Below are positions 1 through 9,510 of a stretch of 64,000 nucleotides of DNA, in pieces. Source of the stretch: Ktedonobacteria bacterium brp13 (GTDB lineage: Bacteria > Chloroflexota > Ktedonobacteria > Ktedonobacterales > Ktedonobacteraceae); contig AP024096.1 in NCBI GenBank assembly GCA_015099395.1, positions 5,208,001-5,272,000 on the forward strand, written 5' to 3'. Each line of letters starts with the position of its first letter. Positions within the stretch are counted from its first letter, which is position 1. The notes under the pieces were generated by a model that was given only the letters and a program-made list of their open reading frames with translations, was not told the origin of the DNA and made no database searches. Both the position numbers and the translations under genes were made by a program.

Positions 1-112
1 CCTTCCAGTCAAAATACATATGCCGTATTGAAGATAAATTGCGCCGGAGCGATGAAGGTACTATAGAAACTCACAGAATGTCTATGCTCTTTATACTGAA
101 AGAAGGACTTCT

Positions 113-1837
113 ATGGCACTAGAGACGCAAGAATCAGAAATTACTGGTATCCTTGCTGCAAGCGGCTCTACTCAACACATTCAGGAGAGACCCGTTTATA
201 CGCAGCGCGAAAAACTCTTGACTATGTCTGGTGTGCTCCTGGTGATGTTGCTCGCGTCACTGGATCAGACCATTATGGATACCGCGATGCCCAAAATCAT
301 TAGCGATTTGAATGGCTTCAATCTCTATACATGGGTAACAACCGCGTATCTCCTGACATCGACCGTTATGGTCCCCATTTATGGTAAACTCTCTGACCTC
401 TTCGGTCGTAAACCCCTCTTCTTGACCGGCGTGGTTATCTTCCTCATCGGTTCAGCCGCTTCAGGTGCGTCGCAGAGCATGCAGCAATTAGTAGCATTCC
501 GTGCGCTGCAAGGACTTGGTGCCGCTGCATTGATGCCTATCGCTATAGCTGTGATTGGAGACCTCTTTTCGGCTCGCGAGCGTGGCAAATGGCAGGGCGT
601 AACCGGCGCAGTCTTCGGTCTCTCAGCGGTAATTGGACCTGCTCTTGGTGGATGGATTACCGATAATACAAGTTGGCGCTGGGTCTTTTATGTCAACGTA
701 CCAGTTGGTATCGTCGCACTATTCGTGCTGGTCTTCCTGATGCCTACACTGAAATCTCAGTTCACCGGTCGAGCTAGAATCGACTATCTGGGTGCTGTCT
801 TACTGATCGGAACCACCGTTCCATTCTTGCTAGGCCTCTCCTGGGGTGGCGCAAATAACCAGTATCCCTGGTTGTCGTGGCAGATCATTAGTCTCTTTGT
901 CGCAGCGGCCGTCTTTCTGGTGTTGTTCATTGTGTATGAACGCCGCCTGGAAGCCAGAGATGCCCAGCCAATCATTGATCCCAGTCTCTTTACCAATCCC
1001 ATTTTTACCGTCTCGGTCCTGATAACCTCTATCACCAGTATGGGTATGTTTGGTTGTATCGTCTTCTTGCCACTCTTCTCACAAGGAGTACTGGGCATCT
1101 CCGCCACCAATAGCGGTGTCCGTCTGATCCCGTTGATGGGCGGTCTGATCTTCAGTAGTATCATCTCTGGTCAATTGGTCTCGCGCACAGGCAAGTACAA
1201 GCTGATCGCCTTCGCCGGTATGGTGATCACCATCGGCGGATCATTCTTGCTGCAACAGTTGGATGTGCATTCCACACCAACCGAACTGGTCCTCGATATG
1301 ATAGTCCTCGGCGTAGGCCTGGGCTTTGGTATGTCGATCTATACTGTCATCGTACAGAATGCAATCCCAGATAAGATCGGACAGGCAACCTCTGGTCTGA
1401 CCTTCTTCCGCTCGATTGGTGGTACGATCGCAGTTGCAGCAATGGGCTCCGTACTGAACTCCAGCTATGTGCCCGGGTTCCACAATGCCTTGCCGGCATC
1501 ACTCAAAGCAGTAATCAAGCCTGCAGATTTAAATAACTTTAATAATCCGAATGTCTTGCTCTCACCTGATACCCAGTCACAGTTGCATCGAGCGTTAGCT
1601 CCACTGGGACCCCTTGGTAACCAGATCTATGGCCAACTCTTTGTCGCCGTCAAGATTGGCTTAACAGATGGTATCCATAACGTCTTTATCCTCAGTACCG
1701 CCGTCATGTGCGTTGGCTTCCTGCTCCTCTTCTTCCTCAAAGAGATCCCTTTGAGCACAACAAAACGGGAACAGGTAAAGGTTGATGCAGTTGAAGACGC
1801 CTCAGCCAATTCGGTTGTCGCCGTCACCATGGAATAG
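113..1837 (+). CDS. DHA2-family (EmrB/QacA-like) MFS drug efflux transporter
   Basis: A 574-residue membrane protein of the major facilitator superfamily, predicted to export toxic compounds or drugs by proton antiport. The length and the many hydrophobic segments fit the 14-helix DHA2 subfamily. Residues 50-60 (LDQTIMDTAMP) match the helix-1 motif of this subfamily, residues 90-100 (YGKLSDLFGRK) are MFS motif A, and residues 175-181 (GPALGGW) are the antiporter motif C. A purine-rich AAGGA about 8 bases before the ATG supports the start. The gene stands alone, with no adjacent TetR or MarR regulator in view. The family call is firm; the substrate cannot be read from sequence. Confidence 0.93.
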   Translation: MALETQESEITGILAASGSTQHIQERPVYTQREKLLTMSGVLLVMLLASLDQTIMDTAMPKIISDLNGFNLYTWVTTAYLLTSTVMVPIYGKLSDLFGRKPLFLTGVVIFLIGSAASGASQSMQQLVAFRALQGLGAAALMPIAIAVIGDLFSARERGKWQGVTGAVFGLSAVIGPALGGWITDNTSWRWVFYVNVPVGIVALFVLVFLMPTLKSQFTGRARIDYLGAVLLIGTTVPFLLGLSWGGANNQYPWLSWQIISLFVAAAVFLVLFIVYERRLEARDAQPIIDPSLFTNPIFTVSVLITSITSMGMFGCIVFLPLFSQGVLGISATNSGVRLIPLMGGLIFSSIISGQLVSRTGKYKLIAFAGMVITIGGSFLLQQLDVHSTPTELVLDMIVLGVGLGFGMSIYTVIVQNAIPDKIGQATSGLTFFRSIGGTIAVAAMGSVLNSSYVPGFHNALPASLKAVIKPADLNNFNNPNVLLSPDTQSQLHRALAPLGPLGNQIYGQLFVAVKIGLTDGIHNVFILSTAVMCVGFLLLFFLKEIPLSTTKREQVKVDAVEDASANSVVAVTME

Positions 1838-1876
1838 CAACTGTTCTAGTACGATACGACAGACAGTGTTTATGAG

Positions 1877-1909
1877 AGAGAGGAAGAGGGATAGAAACCT
1901 CTCCTCTCT
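1877..1909 (+). terminator. Candidate hairpin terminator after the MFS gene
   Basis: A 12-base-pair stem with one bulged A (arms 1877-1889 and 1898-1909, purine-rich left arm and pyrimidine-rich right arm) lies 40 bases after the MFS stop. No T-run follows, so it may be Rho-dependent or only stabilise the 3' end. Confidence 0.4.
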
Positions 1910-2358
1910 TCCCTCAAAAAAGAGAGCCAACTGCTCAAGTACAGAGAACATCCTTTCTTACATAAAGACCTCAGATAATGAAGAAGGACGTTCTCTTATT
2001 TTTATGCTTTTCGGATGAGATCAGCCTATTTTACAGTTTATTTATTCATGATTATTGATGAATTATTTTTATATTGCGATGTACAATATATCTAGCATAC
2101 ATGGAGAGGAGTAACCCAAATGCACTAGAACCAAACTCCTAATTTCAGAAACAGAGCATTTCTACAATTACTACCGTCCTCGATCCGCGTTATAGCTAGC
2201 ATGAGATAAGTTCAACTCCATTAAAAAAGCATATATAGTCCAGGCATTCCGTTTCATCTTAGGTACAATACGACAAACGTAGCGTTTTGCGATTACCTTT
2301 TTTTCTTTCGAGGATAGATAGTAGTTTGCAGATCCTGGTTTTTTGTTTTTGCCTTTTT

Positions 2359-2411
2359 GCAAGAATTGCAAGAATTGCAAGAATTGCAAGAATTGCAAGA
2401 ATTGCAAGAAA
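2359..2411. repeat. Tandem 9-bp minisatellite, GCAAGAATT x about 5.8
   Basis: Five exact copies of GCAAGAATT plus a partial sixth stand head to tail inside the 680-base non-coding gap between the MFS gene and the debranching enzyme. The unit is a multiple of three, so it opens artificial reading frames on both strands (repeating ARI on plus, LQF on minus); neither looks like a gene. Apart from this repeat and the hairpin at 1877, nothing was recognised in 1838-2516. Confidence 0.95.
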
Positions 2412-2516
2412 AGGAATAGCAGAGGTGGAAGGGGTTATTATACGCTATTCCGCAACAAAAACCGGTTCAGTATTATCATACAGCAAGCATATTAAATAAA
2501 TAGGAAAGAATTTGTC

Positions 2517-4700
2517 ATGACGGAGAACGTACCAGAGGTGGCTCTATTGCAGGCTACCGCAGCTCACGAGGTACAGGCCGATAGGAAGCCAGATTTAATA
2601 GAAGCCAAAGAGCAGATAGCTGCTACTCCCCAGATTACTTTAAAATGTGGTGATAGCTTCTTAATAACAGATATATACGGGAATCTACCCTCAAGCAGGC
2701 AAGAGATGGGCCTTTTCAGACATGGGACACGCTTCCTACGCACCTGTAACCTGTTTCTGGAAGGTAGTAGCCTGATCTCTCTTTCACACCAGGCATCGCG
2801 AATGAGTGATGCCTGCCATATTGATTTAACCAATATACCGCTACAGGTAAACCCTGAGCTCACCATCGAGCAAGGCATAGTCCACATCGATCGTTTTTTA
2901 GAGCTAGAACAGGACTACCTGGTCCAGACATTTACTATTACAAGCTTCCATTTACTCACCTTACCACTGACCCTGAGTATGAAGATCGGTACAGATTTTT
3001 GTGACCTCTTCGAGGTACGCGGCATGCAGCGTCAACAGAGCGGCACGCAGCAACCAGCGAAATGCAGTGAACAGGGCGTCGAATTGAGCTACCTGGGACT
3101 GGACAAGATCGAACGCCGCTCACGCTTCCAGATCGAGCCAGCAACACCATACGTTCAGGATGACCGCATCGACTGGTCATTGAATCTGGAACGTGGCAAG
3201 CCAGTTGAGATTCGTGTCAAAATTCTAATGAGCGAATCTAGCGAAGAGCAACTGGAGACGCAACCCGCCGCAAAACTCTGGCAGCAAGAGTCCCGCCAGC
3301 CCAGGATTGTGACCGATAATCCTTTTTTCAATAGTCTGATCGAGCGTGGTATGAACGACATCATGATGCTCAGCACCATGACACCGTATGGTTACTATCC
3401 ATATGCTGGCATACCCTGGTTTAACTGCCCTTTTGGGCGCGATGGTCTGATCGCAGCGCTGGAGTTTCTGCCCCTCTATCCACAGGTAGCACGCGGCACC
3501 CTCAAATTCTTAGCAGCCTATCAGGGAACGAAAATCGAGCCATTCACCGACGAAGAGCCGGGCAAGATCTTGCACGAGTTCAGGAGTGGAGAGATGGCCC
3601 ACTGCCGTGAGATTCCCTATATCCCTTACTACGGAACGATTGACGCGACACCGCTCTTCCTGATCACGCTAGAGGCGTATATGCGCTGGACAGATGATCG
3701 TGAACTCTTACAGGAGCTGTGGCCTAACGCTCAGGCTGCTGCCCGCTGGATGATCGAGTATGGTGACCGTGACGGCGATACATTCTTAGAATACGATACC
3801 GCCTCAGAAAAAGGGCTAGCCAATCAGGGCTGGAAAGATTCCTGGGATGGCATCTCACACGGCGATGGCCGCATCGCGCTCACACCCAAAGCACTCAGCG
3901 AAGTCCAGGGTTACGCCTATGCGGCGTACCGTGCGACCAGTTATCTGGCGCGTAAGCTAGGCGAGCAAGAAGAGGCCGCGCACTGGGATCAGCAAGCCGA
4001 AACACTCCAACAGAACTTCCTGGAACACTTCTGGTGGGAGGAGGAACAGTCCGTCTATCAGAGCCTGGCGCGCCATAAAGAGCCTTGTGATGTCGTCTCA
4101 TCCAACGCAGGACAATGTCTCTGGTCAGGCATCCTGCCAGACGACAAAGCCCGGCAAATCATTCAGCGCATGATGAAGAAAGATATGCTCAGCGGTTGGG
4201 GTATCCGTACTCTCTCAACAGAGGCTGCTCAGTACAATCCACTCAGCTATCATAACGGCTCCGTCTGGCCGCACGACACCGCGATAATAGGAGCAGGGAT
4301 TGCCCTCTATGGAGGGAAAGAAGAGGCCGGTCAAATACTGAAGGCTCTCTTCGACGCCAGCCTGCATTTTGAGCAGCAGAGACTACCCGAGCTCTATTGT
4401 GGCTTTGAGCGTCGCCAGGGCTACGGTCCAACGCGCTACCCCGTCTCCTGCTCACCACAAGCCTGGGCAACCGGAGCACCGCATATGTTGCTCACAGCGC
4501 TACTGGGCATGCATCCTAACGCAGAGGCACAACACCTGACCCTGCATCAACCAACGTTACCCGTATGGCTCAACAAACTGGAGATTAACGACCTCTACAT
4601 CGGCAACCTGCGCATCCACCTTGTCTTTGAAAACAAAGACGGCTATACGCAGGTCACGCTGGGACGCGATAATGAAGTAGATGTCCGCGTCATCAGATAA
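2517..4700 (+). CDS. Glycogen debranching enzyme family protein (amylo-alpha-1,6-glucosidase type)
   Basis: A 727-residue cytoplasmic glycosidase. Residues 45 to about 280 form a beta-rich N-terminal domain like that of bacterial glycogen-debranching proteins, and residues 285-700 form the (alpha/alpha)6-barrel catalytic part. FGRDGL at 306-311 and the region around YHNGSVWPHD (about residues 577-586) are typical of the GDE/MGH63-like barrel. Expected role: removal of alpha-1,6 branches or hydrolysis of related alpha-glucans. The first 30 residues are variable and probably disordered. AGGAAAG upstream supports the ATG. It is followed by a strong terminator and then by the trehalose genes, so reserve-carbohydrate and osmolyte metabolism are grouped here. 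The exact substrate is uncertain; some relatives act on glucosylglycerate or trehalose-like sugars. Confidence 0.88.
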   Translation: MTENVPEVALLQATAAHEVQADRKPDLIEAKEQIAATPQITLKCGDSFLITDIYGNLPSSRQEMGLFRHGTRFLRTCNLFLEGSSLISLSHQASRMSDACHIDLTNIPLQVNPELTIEQGIVHIDRFLELEQDYLVQTFTITSFHLLTLPLTLSMKIGTDFCDLFEVRGMQRQQSGTQQPAKCSEQGVELSYLGLDKIERRSRFQIEPATPYVQDDRIDWSLNLERGKPVEIRVKILMSESSEEQLETQPAAKLWQQESRQPRIVTDNPFFNSLIERGMNDIMMLSTMTPYGYYPYAGIPWFNCPFGRDGLIAALEFLPLYPQVARGTLKFLAAYQGTKIEPFTDEEPGKILHEFRSGEMAHCREIPYIPYYGTIDATPLFLITLEAYMRWTDDRELLQELWPNAQAAARWMIEYGDRDGDTFLEYDTASEKGLANQGWKDSWDGISHGDGRIALTPKALSEVQGYAYAAYRATSYLARKLGEQEEAAHWDQQAETLQQNFLEHFWWEEEQSVYQSLARHKEPCDVVSSNAGQCLWSGILPDDKARQIIQRMMKKDMLSGWGIRTLSTEAAQYNPLSYHNGSVWPHDTAIIGAGIALYGGKEEAGQILKALFDASLHFEQQRLPELYCGFERRQGYGPTRYPVSCSPQAWATGAPHMLLTALLGMHPNAEAQHLTLHQPTLPVWLNKLEINDLYIGNLRIHLVFENKDGYTQVTLGRDNEVDVRVIR

Positions 4701-4736
4701 GCGCCGTGTACAAACTTTATAGGTGAATGTTACACT

Positions 4737-4774
4737 AAAGCCCTCCCCATACGTATTGTTTTGGGGAGGGCTTT
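4737..4774 (+). terminator. Intrinsic terminator after debranching enzyme
   Basis: A perfect 12-base-pair stem (arms 4737-4748 and 4763-4774, GC-rich core with AAAG/CTTT ends) with a 14-base loop, 36 bases after the stop. The CTTT end supplies only a short T-run. Confidence 0.8.
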
Positions 4775-4835
4775 ATGCTCTCCATGGGTAGAAGCGATGG
4801 GGTCTTGTTGAAATAGCGGCAATGGAGTTTCTAAC

Positions 4836-5654
4836 GTGAGTATTACTGATGAGATACGGCAAGTACTTGAGCAGCAGCCACTGGGATTGGTCTTCGATAT
4901 TGATGGAACACTCAGCGAGATTGCGCCTACGCCAGATGAAGCACACCTCTATCCAGGCGCAGCGGATTATTTAAAGGAAGCGAATACCCACGCACATGTC
5001 GGTATTGTGACGGGGCGTGGGATCAAAGATGGAGCGCGCATGGTGAATGTTGAAGGGCTTACCTACGTCGGTACCCATGGTCTGGAATGGAGCCAGGGTC
5101 TCCCCACGACCCATCCAGTCGAACTTTTAAAAGAGGCGGAACCCTATGTAGAGCCAGGAGAAAAGTTGCTGGACTTCGCAGAACAGAGACTGGCCCCTGA
5201 GATACCCGGGCTTATAGTGCAGCGTAAAGCCGTCGGCGGCACACTGCACTATCGTCTGACACGTGATCCTGAGCAAGCCCGCAAGCACCTTCTTGCAGCG
5301 CTAGAAGAGCCTGCACGCCAGCAGCATATGCATTTAGGTGAAGGCAAACGGGTGATTGAGATACTTGCACCGCTCACAATCAATAAGGGGGTAGCGCTAC
5401 GTCGCTTCGTCAAGCAATTTGGGCTACACGGTCTCATCTTCGCGGGCGACGACCGCACCGATCTCAACGGATTTTACGAGGTAGAACGACTCCGTCAAGA
5501 AGGTTTTGCAGCCCTCGCGATAGCGGTCCAGCATCAAGACACCCTGCCAGAACTTCTAGAGCACGCGAACATCGTAGTGCAAGGAGTCAAAGAGATGGTT
5601 CAACTTTTGGGAGAGATAACAGCCTATCTGAACGAGATGCAGGCGAAAAAGTAG
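4836..5654 (+). CDS. otsB: Trehalose-6-phosphate phosphatase
   Basis: A 272-residue HAD-superfamily phosphatase that removes phosphate from trehalose 6-phosphate, the second step of the OtsA-OtsB trehalose pathway. HAD motif I is DIDGTL at 21-26 (nucleophile D21, acid/base D23), and motif IV is GDDRTD at 204-209 for magnesium binding. Length matches the family. The start is GTG, preceded by GGAG at a normal distance. It converges on otsA, so the two pathway genes are neighbours but transcribed separately, with a bidirectional hairpin between them. Confidence 0.93.
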   Translation: MSITDEIRQVLEQQPLGLVFDIDGTLSEIAPTPDEAHLYPGAADYLKEANTHAHVGIVTGRGIKDGARMVNVEGLTYVGTHGLEWSQGLPTTHPVELLKEAEPYVEPGEKLLDFAEQRLAPEIPGLIVQRKAVGGTLHYRLTRDPEQARKHLLAALEEPARQQHMHLGEGKRVIEILAPLTINKGVALRRFVKQFGLHGLIFAGDDRTDLNGFYEVERLRQEGFAALAIAVQHQDTLPELLEHANIVVQGVKEMVQLLGEITAYLNEMQAKK

Positions 5655-5674
5655 CCGCTCCGATGGAAACAAAC

Positions 5675-5702
5675 GTAGGGGTACCGGAGAAGGTACCTCT
5701 AC
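5675..5702. terminator. Bidirectional hairpin between otsB and otsA
   Basis: An 11-base-pair stem with one G-T pair (arms 5675-5685 and 5692-5702, each carrying a GGTACC core) and a 6-base loop lies in the 82-base gap between the two convergent stops. It can serve both directions; no clear T-run. Confidence 0.55.
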
Positions 5703-5736
5703 TGTTGTGTTACCATCAACTCACCGATCTCATGTA

Positions 5737-7323
5737 CTACGCCATCCTGGCGGGAATAGGTTGTTCTTTGGGAAGGGGATTATCGTTTGATGAACTGGAA
5801 CCAGAGAATGTACGATCCAGGACTTCGTTAATATCATAGATCTGACGAGCCATCCATACATTTAAATCACTACGTTCAACAGCCTGACGAGCTATCATAG
5901 CTTTGGTACATCTCTCTTCCGGTGAGAGGGTTAGCGCTTTATAGAGAGCTTGCGACGTCTCTACGACATCCGTAGGAGACGTTGGGATAGAACCCTTCGC
6001 AAGTTGCTGGAAAGCACCAGCCGTGCGTGACAACACCAGCATACCATCGGTCTTATTTACCACAGGGCCTTCTTTAGCCACCAGATTCATTCCATCAATA
6101 ATCGGGTTCACGAGCAATACATCATAGTACTGCATGGCCGCGAGTGCGCGCACACGATCATTGCCATAGAAAGCCTGGATAGGAATCCAATCGTCGGTAC
6201 CATACTTGTTATTGATATCTTCCACAATCGCTCGGACATCACTATCGAAGCGTCGATACATAGGAAGCGTCTGACGCGATGGTACCAGGAAAGCCAGGAA
6301 CGTCACCTTCTCACGCAGTTCTGGGTGATCCTCAAGCACCGCTGCATACGCTTGAAAGCCACGAATAATATTCTTCGTCGGCTCAATGCGATCGACACGC
6401 ATGATCGTGCGCTCACGCAACAGAGCCTTCATCTGCTCAGCAGCACGGCGTCCGGCCACACTATTAACGACCTTCCGCTCTTCGTGAACAGAGATTGAAA
6501 TGGGATATGAGCGCGCCTGTGTACGATGGCCCTGCCACCAGAGCGCACCCTCTTCAAAATCAACGACCGCGCCATCCAGGAGAGTCCGTGCTCCCTCAAG
6601 GAAGTTGCGAGCGTCGCGATCAGTCTGGAAACCAATGATATCGTTGCCGACCAACCCACTATAGATAGCCTGCGCAATATTACTCGGCAAAAAGTGCCAG
6701 CAACGCACATCAGGCCAGGGGATATGAATAAATTGTTGCATGATGATAGAGGGATGGCGTTCACGAATCATTAACGGAGCCAAATACAGATGATAGTCCT
6801 GCAACATAACAACTGGAGCAGATTCCTCGCGTTCAATCTCAGCACAGACAGCATCGGCAATAGCTTGATTGGCAACTTTGTATCCATGCTCCCATGAATC
6901 CTGCAGCAGCGCCGCAGAGGCAGAGTCCTGGGTAGGATCATACATATAATGTTGCAAGAACCAGAGCAGTTCATTGCTAATCTTCTCGTAATATTTGCGG
7001 TATGCGTCCTTCGAAATAGAAACATAGCGCAGTTGCATCTTTTGACCAGGGATCGGTGATTGTAGCAAACCACCATTCTCTTCCTGAGCATTTTTAACAG
7101 CCAGGCGATCACCATCGGTCATAGTCATAGCAACCCACGAGACCTCCATGCGGTTACCGGCATCAATCAATGCCGTTACCATACCGCCAGCACCACGACG
7201 CGCTTTCAGAGTCTTCTCATGGGAGAGTTGAAATTCAACAGGGCCACGATTAGAGGCAATGATAAGACGGTTCGCATGCTTTAACTGCGGAGGAGGGGCC
7301 TTTGTCGTCTTCCGCGTGGGCAT
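5737..7323 (-). CDS. otsA: Trehalose-6-phosphate synthase (GT20)
   Basis: A 528-residue retaining glycosyltransferase that joins UDP-glucose (or another NDP-glucose) to glucose 6-phosphate. The N-terminal SNRGPVEF (24-31) is the phosphate-loop signature of GT20, and YHLYLAP, RVDRIEPTKN and NLVAKEGP are family motifs around the active site; R-K residues expected to bind the nucleotide diphosphate lie in RVDRIEPTKN. The C-terminal 25 residues are Ser/Asn/Pro-rich and dispensable-looking. AAGGATAT precedes the ATG. It is convergent with otsB and upstream lies an 800-base gap with a perfect inverted repeat that could take part in control. Confidence 0.93.
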   Translation of the reverse strand: MPTRKTTKAPPPQLKHANRLIIASNRGPVEFQLSHEKTLKARRGAGGMVTALIDAGNRMEVSWVAMTMTDGDRLAVKNAQEENGGLLQSPIPGQKMQLRYVSISKDAYRKYYEKISNELLWFLQHYMYDPTQDSASAALLQDSWEHGYKVANQAIADAVCAEIEREESAPVVMLQDYHLYLAPLMIRERHPSIIMQQFIHIPWPDVRCWHFLPSNIAQAIYSGLVGNDIIGFQTDRDARNFLEGARTLLDGAVVDFEEGALWWQGHRTQARSYPISISVHEERKVVNSVAGRRAAEQMKALLRERTIMRVDRIEPTKNIIRGFQAYAAVLEDHPELREKVTFLAFLVPSRQTLPMYRRFDSDVRAIVEDINNKYGTDDWIPIQAFYGNDRVRALAAMQYYDVLLVNPIIDGMNLVAKEGPVVNKTDGMLVLSRTAGAFQQLAKGSIPTSPTDVVETSQALYKALTLSPEERCTKAMIARQAVERSDLNVWMARQIYDINEVLDRTFSGSSSSNDNPLPKEQPIPARMA

Positions 7324-7595
7324 GGGTATATCCTTTCTAACAGGTGCTTACTGTTCTTGTTGTCGGTACCATGCGGCAGCATCGCTCCCTTTCCAAATAA
7401 CGCATATGCGCATATCCACTGAAAGAGAAAACACCTGACACCGATTGACCTACAAACAAACTTCATCATGCATGACGGAGCTATGCAAGTCCCCAAGACT
7501 AATGTTACCATACAAAGAAGCAGTCTGCCTAGACTAGGTCTCTAGAGCCCTCGTACGAAAAGAAGCAAGAGGGAAACACCTGAAGCATTCTGTCT

Positions 7596-7622
7596 ATGAC
7601 ATGCTTGTACGTAGCATGTCAT
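7596..7622. promoter_or_regulatory. Perfect 10-bp inverted repeat upstream of otsA
   Basis: Arms ATGACATGCT and AGCATGTCAT (7596-7605 and 7613-7622) surround a 7-base spacer, 273 bases upstream of otsA and 508 bases upstream of the next gene on the plus strand. It could be an operator or an RNA hairpin; no T-run follows on either strand. Apart from this and the promoter at 8029, the 806-base gap 7324-8129 holds nothing I can identify. Confidence 0.45.
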
Positions 7623-8028
7623 CAGGTTAAATCTGAGTAATAACTCATTTGGAATACGTTTGGCAATATGAGAATCGACTCATGCTGAGGCTGGGAATCA
7701 AGTGGGCGCAATGGTAATTCTTCTATTATCACTTCTTTCACAACGATAAGACGTATAAGAATGACGCAAATTAATTTTCATTCACATTGGTCCCTCTCAA
7801 CATAAATAATTGAGATGAGACAGCATGAGACAATAGTCCCACTACTACCAGGATTGAGGCAGCTACTCGTTTTGATTTATATGAGATACAGACGAGAAAA
7901 TTCTTCGCTCATTCAATTGTCCGAAATTACCTATTTGTGAGTATATTATACTATCAACCGAAATGATGGTAGAGCGCGGGAAGGTCCCACATAGGTATAA
8001 CCCATAACTACTAGCCTTGAGCAAATCT

Positions 8029-8057
8029 TTGCGGTAATGTAGAGCACATGCTAGAAT
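8029..8057 (+). promoter_or_regulatory. Candidate sigma-70 promoter for the 8130 gene
   Basis: TTGCGG at 8029-8034, 17-base spacer, TAGAAT at 8052-8057 preceded by TGC (extended -10). The predicted start near 8064 gives a leader of about 65 bases. Confidence 0.5.
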
Positions 8058-8129
8058 TGCCCTGCTAGAAGCAGAGAGAAATATTACCATTTTTCTGACC
8101 CGTAGCACTATCTTTGAGAGGAGCGCAAA

Positions 8130-9281
8130 TTGAAAGAGAAATCTGGCAGGAGTTGGCTAGGGCGCATCTTGGATTTCATCAATCCATTGCGTGACCCTAG
8201 CCTGACTGTGGCTGCCGTATTAACCTTTATTGAAGAGGTAGGACCGCATAACGCCTGGTATATCGTTGTTGTTGTTGCGCTCGTCAACTGGCTAGCGGTA
8301 CGCGGTATTGTCTGGTTGGTGGTTAACTTTACCTTCGCTGCTGTATTTATCAGTCGCCGCATCTGGTGGTCAATCAGGCATCCCCAACTAGCCTGGCGTA
8401 TTTTAGATGCTGTGGGACATGAAGAGATTGTCATTGGAGGCAACTCCGGTCTCTCTGAAAGCATTATGCTGCAAGATGGCACAACCATTATGAGCCCGTT
8501 ACTGGGGGCCAATGGTATCCATGTCATTGGCGAGCTGCCAGCAGGCACCGAGCTACCAATGCTGGGTATGCCCAGTGGACAGTTACCCGCTGAAGGCTAT
8601 CAGCCCTATAATAATAACGCAGGCTTCTTTCCCGGTACCGCTGATTTCTCACCCAATGGCTTTGCTGGTCAATCCTCAATGAATTATCAGCCAGGGGGTA
8701 ACAATGCTTTTAATAATGAGTTTGTCAGCGCTCAAAGTACCGATGGTCTGCAGCAAAACTTCGCACAACGCCCTTCAGCAGAAGAGGAGCGCCTGCGAGA
8801 ACAGAATGCAGCCCTCAACCGCCTGTTGGAAGATTGGATGCAGTTTACTGAAGAGAAGTGGCGCGCCATTAGCGATAGCCAGCTCGGCTGGAAGCCATTA
8901 CGTGGTCGCTGGGGAAACTGGGATGATATCTTCTCAGATGCCTACGCTGCCAAGACCTCTGATCCAATGGCTGAAGCCGCACAACGCGCTGGTGAAGCAA
9001 CATCCCGTCGCTTTGAGACCGCCAAAGACAAAGGTTCAGCTGCCTCTGCCGTCGCCTGCTTTATGCGCGATATGATGACCCTGCGCCGTAGTATGGATAT
9101 GGTCCAATCTGGCGATCAATCCGCAGAAGCGCCAATTGCACAGTCCCATACCAATAGCAACAAACGCTTTGGTAATGCCAGCGGCTCACTCTTCAATGGT
9201 GCGTCCGGTGGCTCATCGCCCAAAAGCTCACTGATCCGTAAACCTGCCCAGATCTTTGTGGATGCTGACGCGAAAAAATAA
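8130..9281 (+). CDS. Unknown membrane-anchored protein with disordered C-terminus
   Basis: 383 residues, not recognised. The start is TTG, placed 6 bases after a strong GAGAGGAG. Residues 14-75 are hydrophobic with two probable helices (the second begins near the segment WLAVRGIVWLVV), so the N-terminus is membrane-embedded. Residues 100-240 are Gly/Asn/Pro/Gln-rich and low in order; residues 220-330 are charged, Trp-containing and could fold; the last 50 are Ser/Gly/Asn-rich. No enzyme motif was seen. It is monocistronic: own extended -10 promoter and a good terminator at 9358. A structural or envelope-linked role would be a guess. Confidence 0.75.
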   Translation: MKEKSGRSWLGRILDFINPLRDPSLTVAAVLTFIEEVGPHNAWYIVVVVALVNWLAVRGIVWLVVNFTFAAVFISRRIWWSIRHPQLAWRILDAVGHEEIVIGGNSGLSESIMLQDGTTIMSPLLGANGIHVIGELPAGTELPMLGMPSGQLPAEGYQPYNNNAGFFPGTADFSPNGFAGQSSMNYQPGGNNAFNNEFVSAQSTDGLQQNFAQRPSAEEERLREQNAALNRLLEDWMQFTEEKWRAISDSQLGWKPLRGRWGNWDDIFSDAYAAKTSDPMAEAAQRAGEATSRRFETAKDKGSAASAVACFMRDMMTLRRSMDMVQSGDQSAEAPIAQSHTNSNKRFGNASGSLFNGASGGSSPKSSLIRKPAQIFVDADAKK

Positions 9282-9357
9282 AAGTATCAACCCTACAAAA
9301 CGTTCCGTGAACTCAGGTTCAGATACAACAACTGCATACATACTCTACAATGATAGG

Positions 9358-9395
9358 GGGGAAGAGACTGGTAGCTAGCCAGATCTTCCCCTTTT
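9358..9395 (+). terminator. Intrinsic terminator after the 8130 gene
   Basis: Arms GGGGAAGA (9358-9365) and TCTTCCCC (9384-9391) enclose a second stem CTGG/CCAG; TTTT follows at 9392-9395. Confidence 0.8.
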
Positions 9396-9510
9396 GCATC
9401 TTTCTCTCCATTACTGACAGTAGCGACGCTTTCACCTGCAGCCGCAAAAGCATAAAGTGTCTCAATTTAAGACCCATGACGATTCTCCCTTGCCCTTGCC
9501 GCTTTCTAGG

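Noticed and set aside
2171..2499. ORFs on both strands over the GCAAGAATT repeat
   Set aside because: Their open frames come from a 9-base repeat unit; no ribosome site and no family pattern.
7863..8108. Minus-strand ORF of 81 residues before the 8130 gene
   Set aside because: It runs antisense through the promoter region, with no ribosome site or known pattern.
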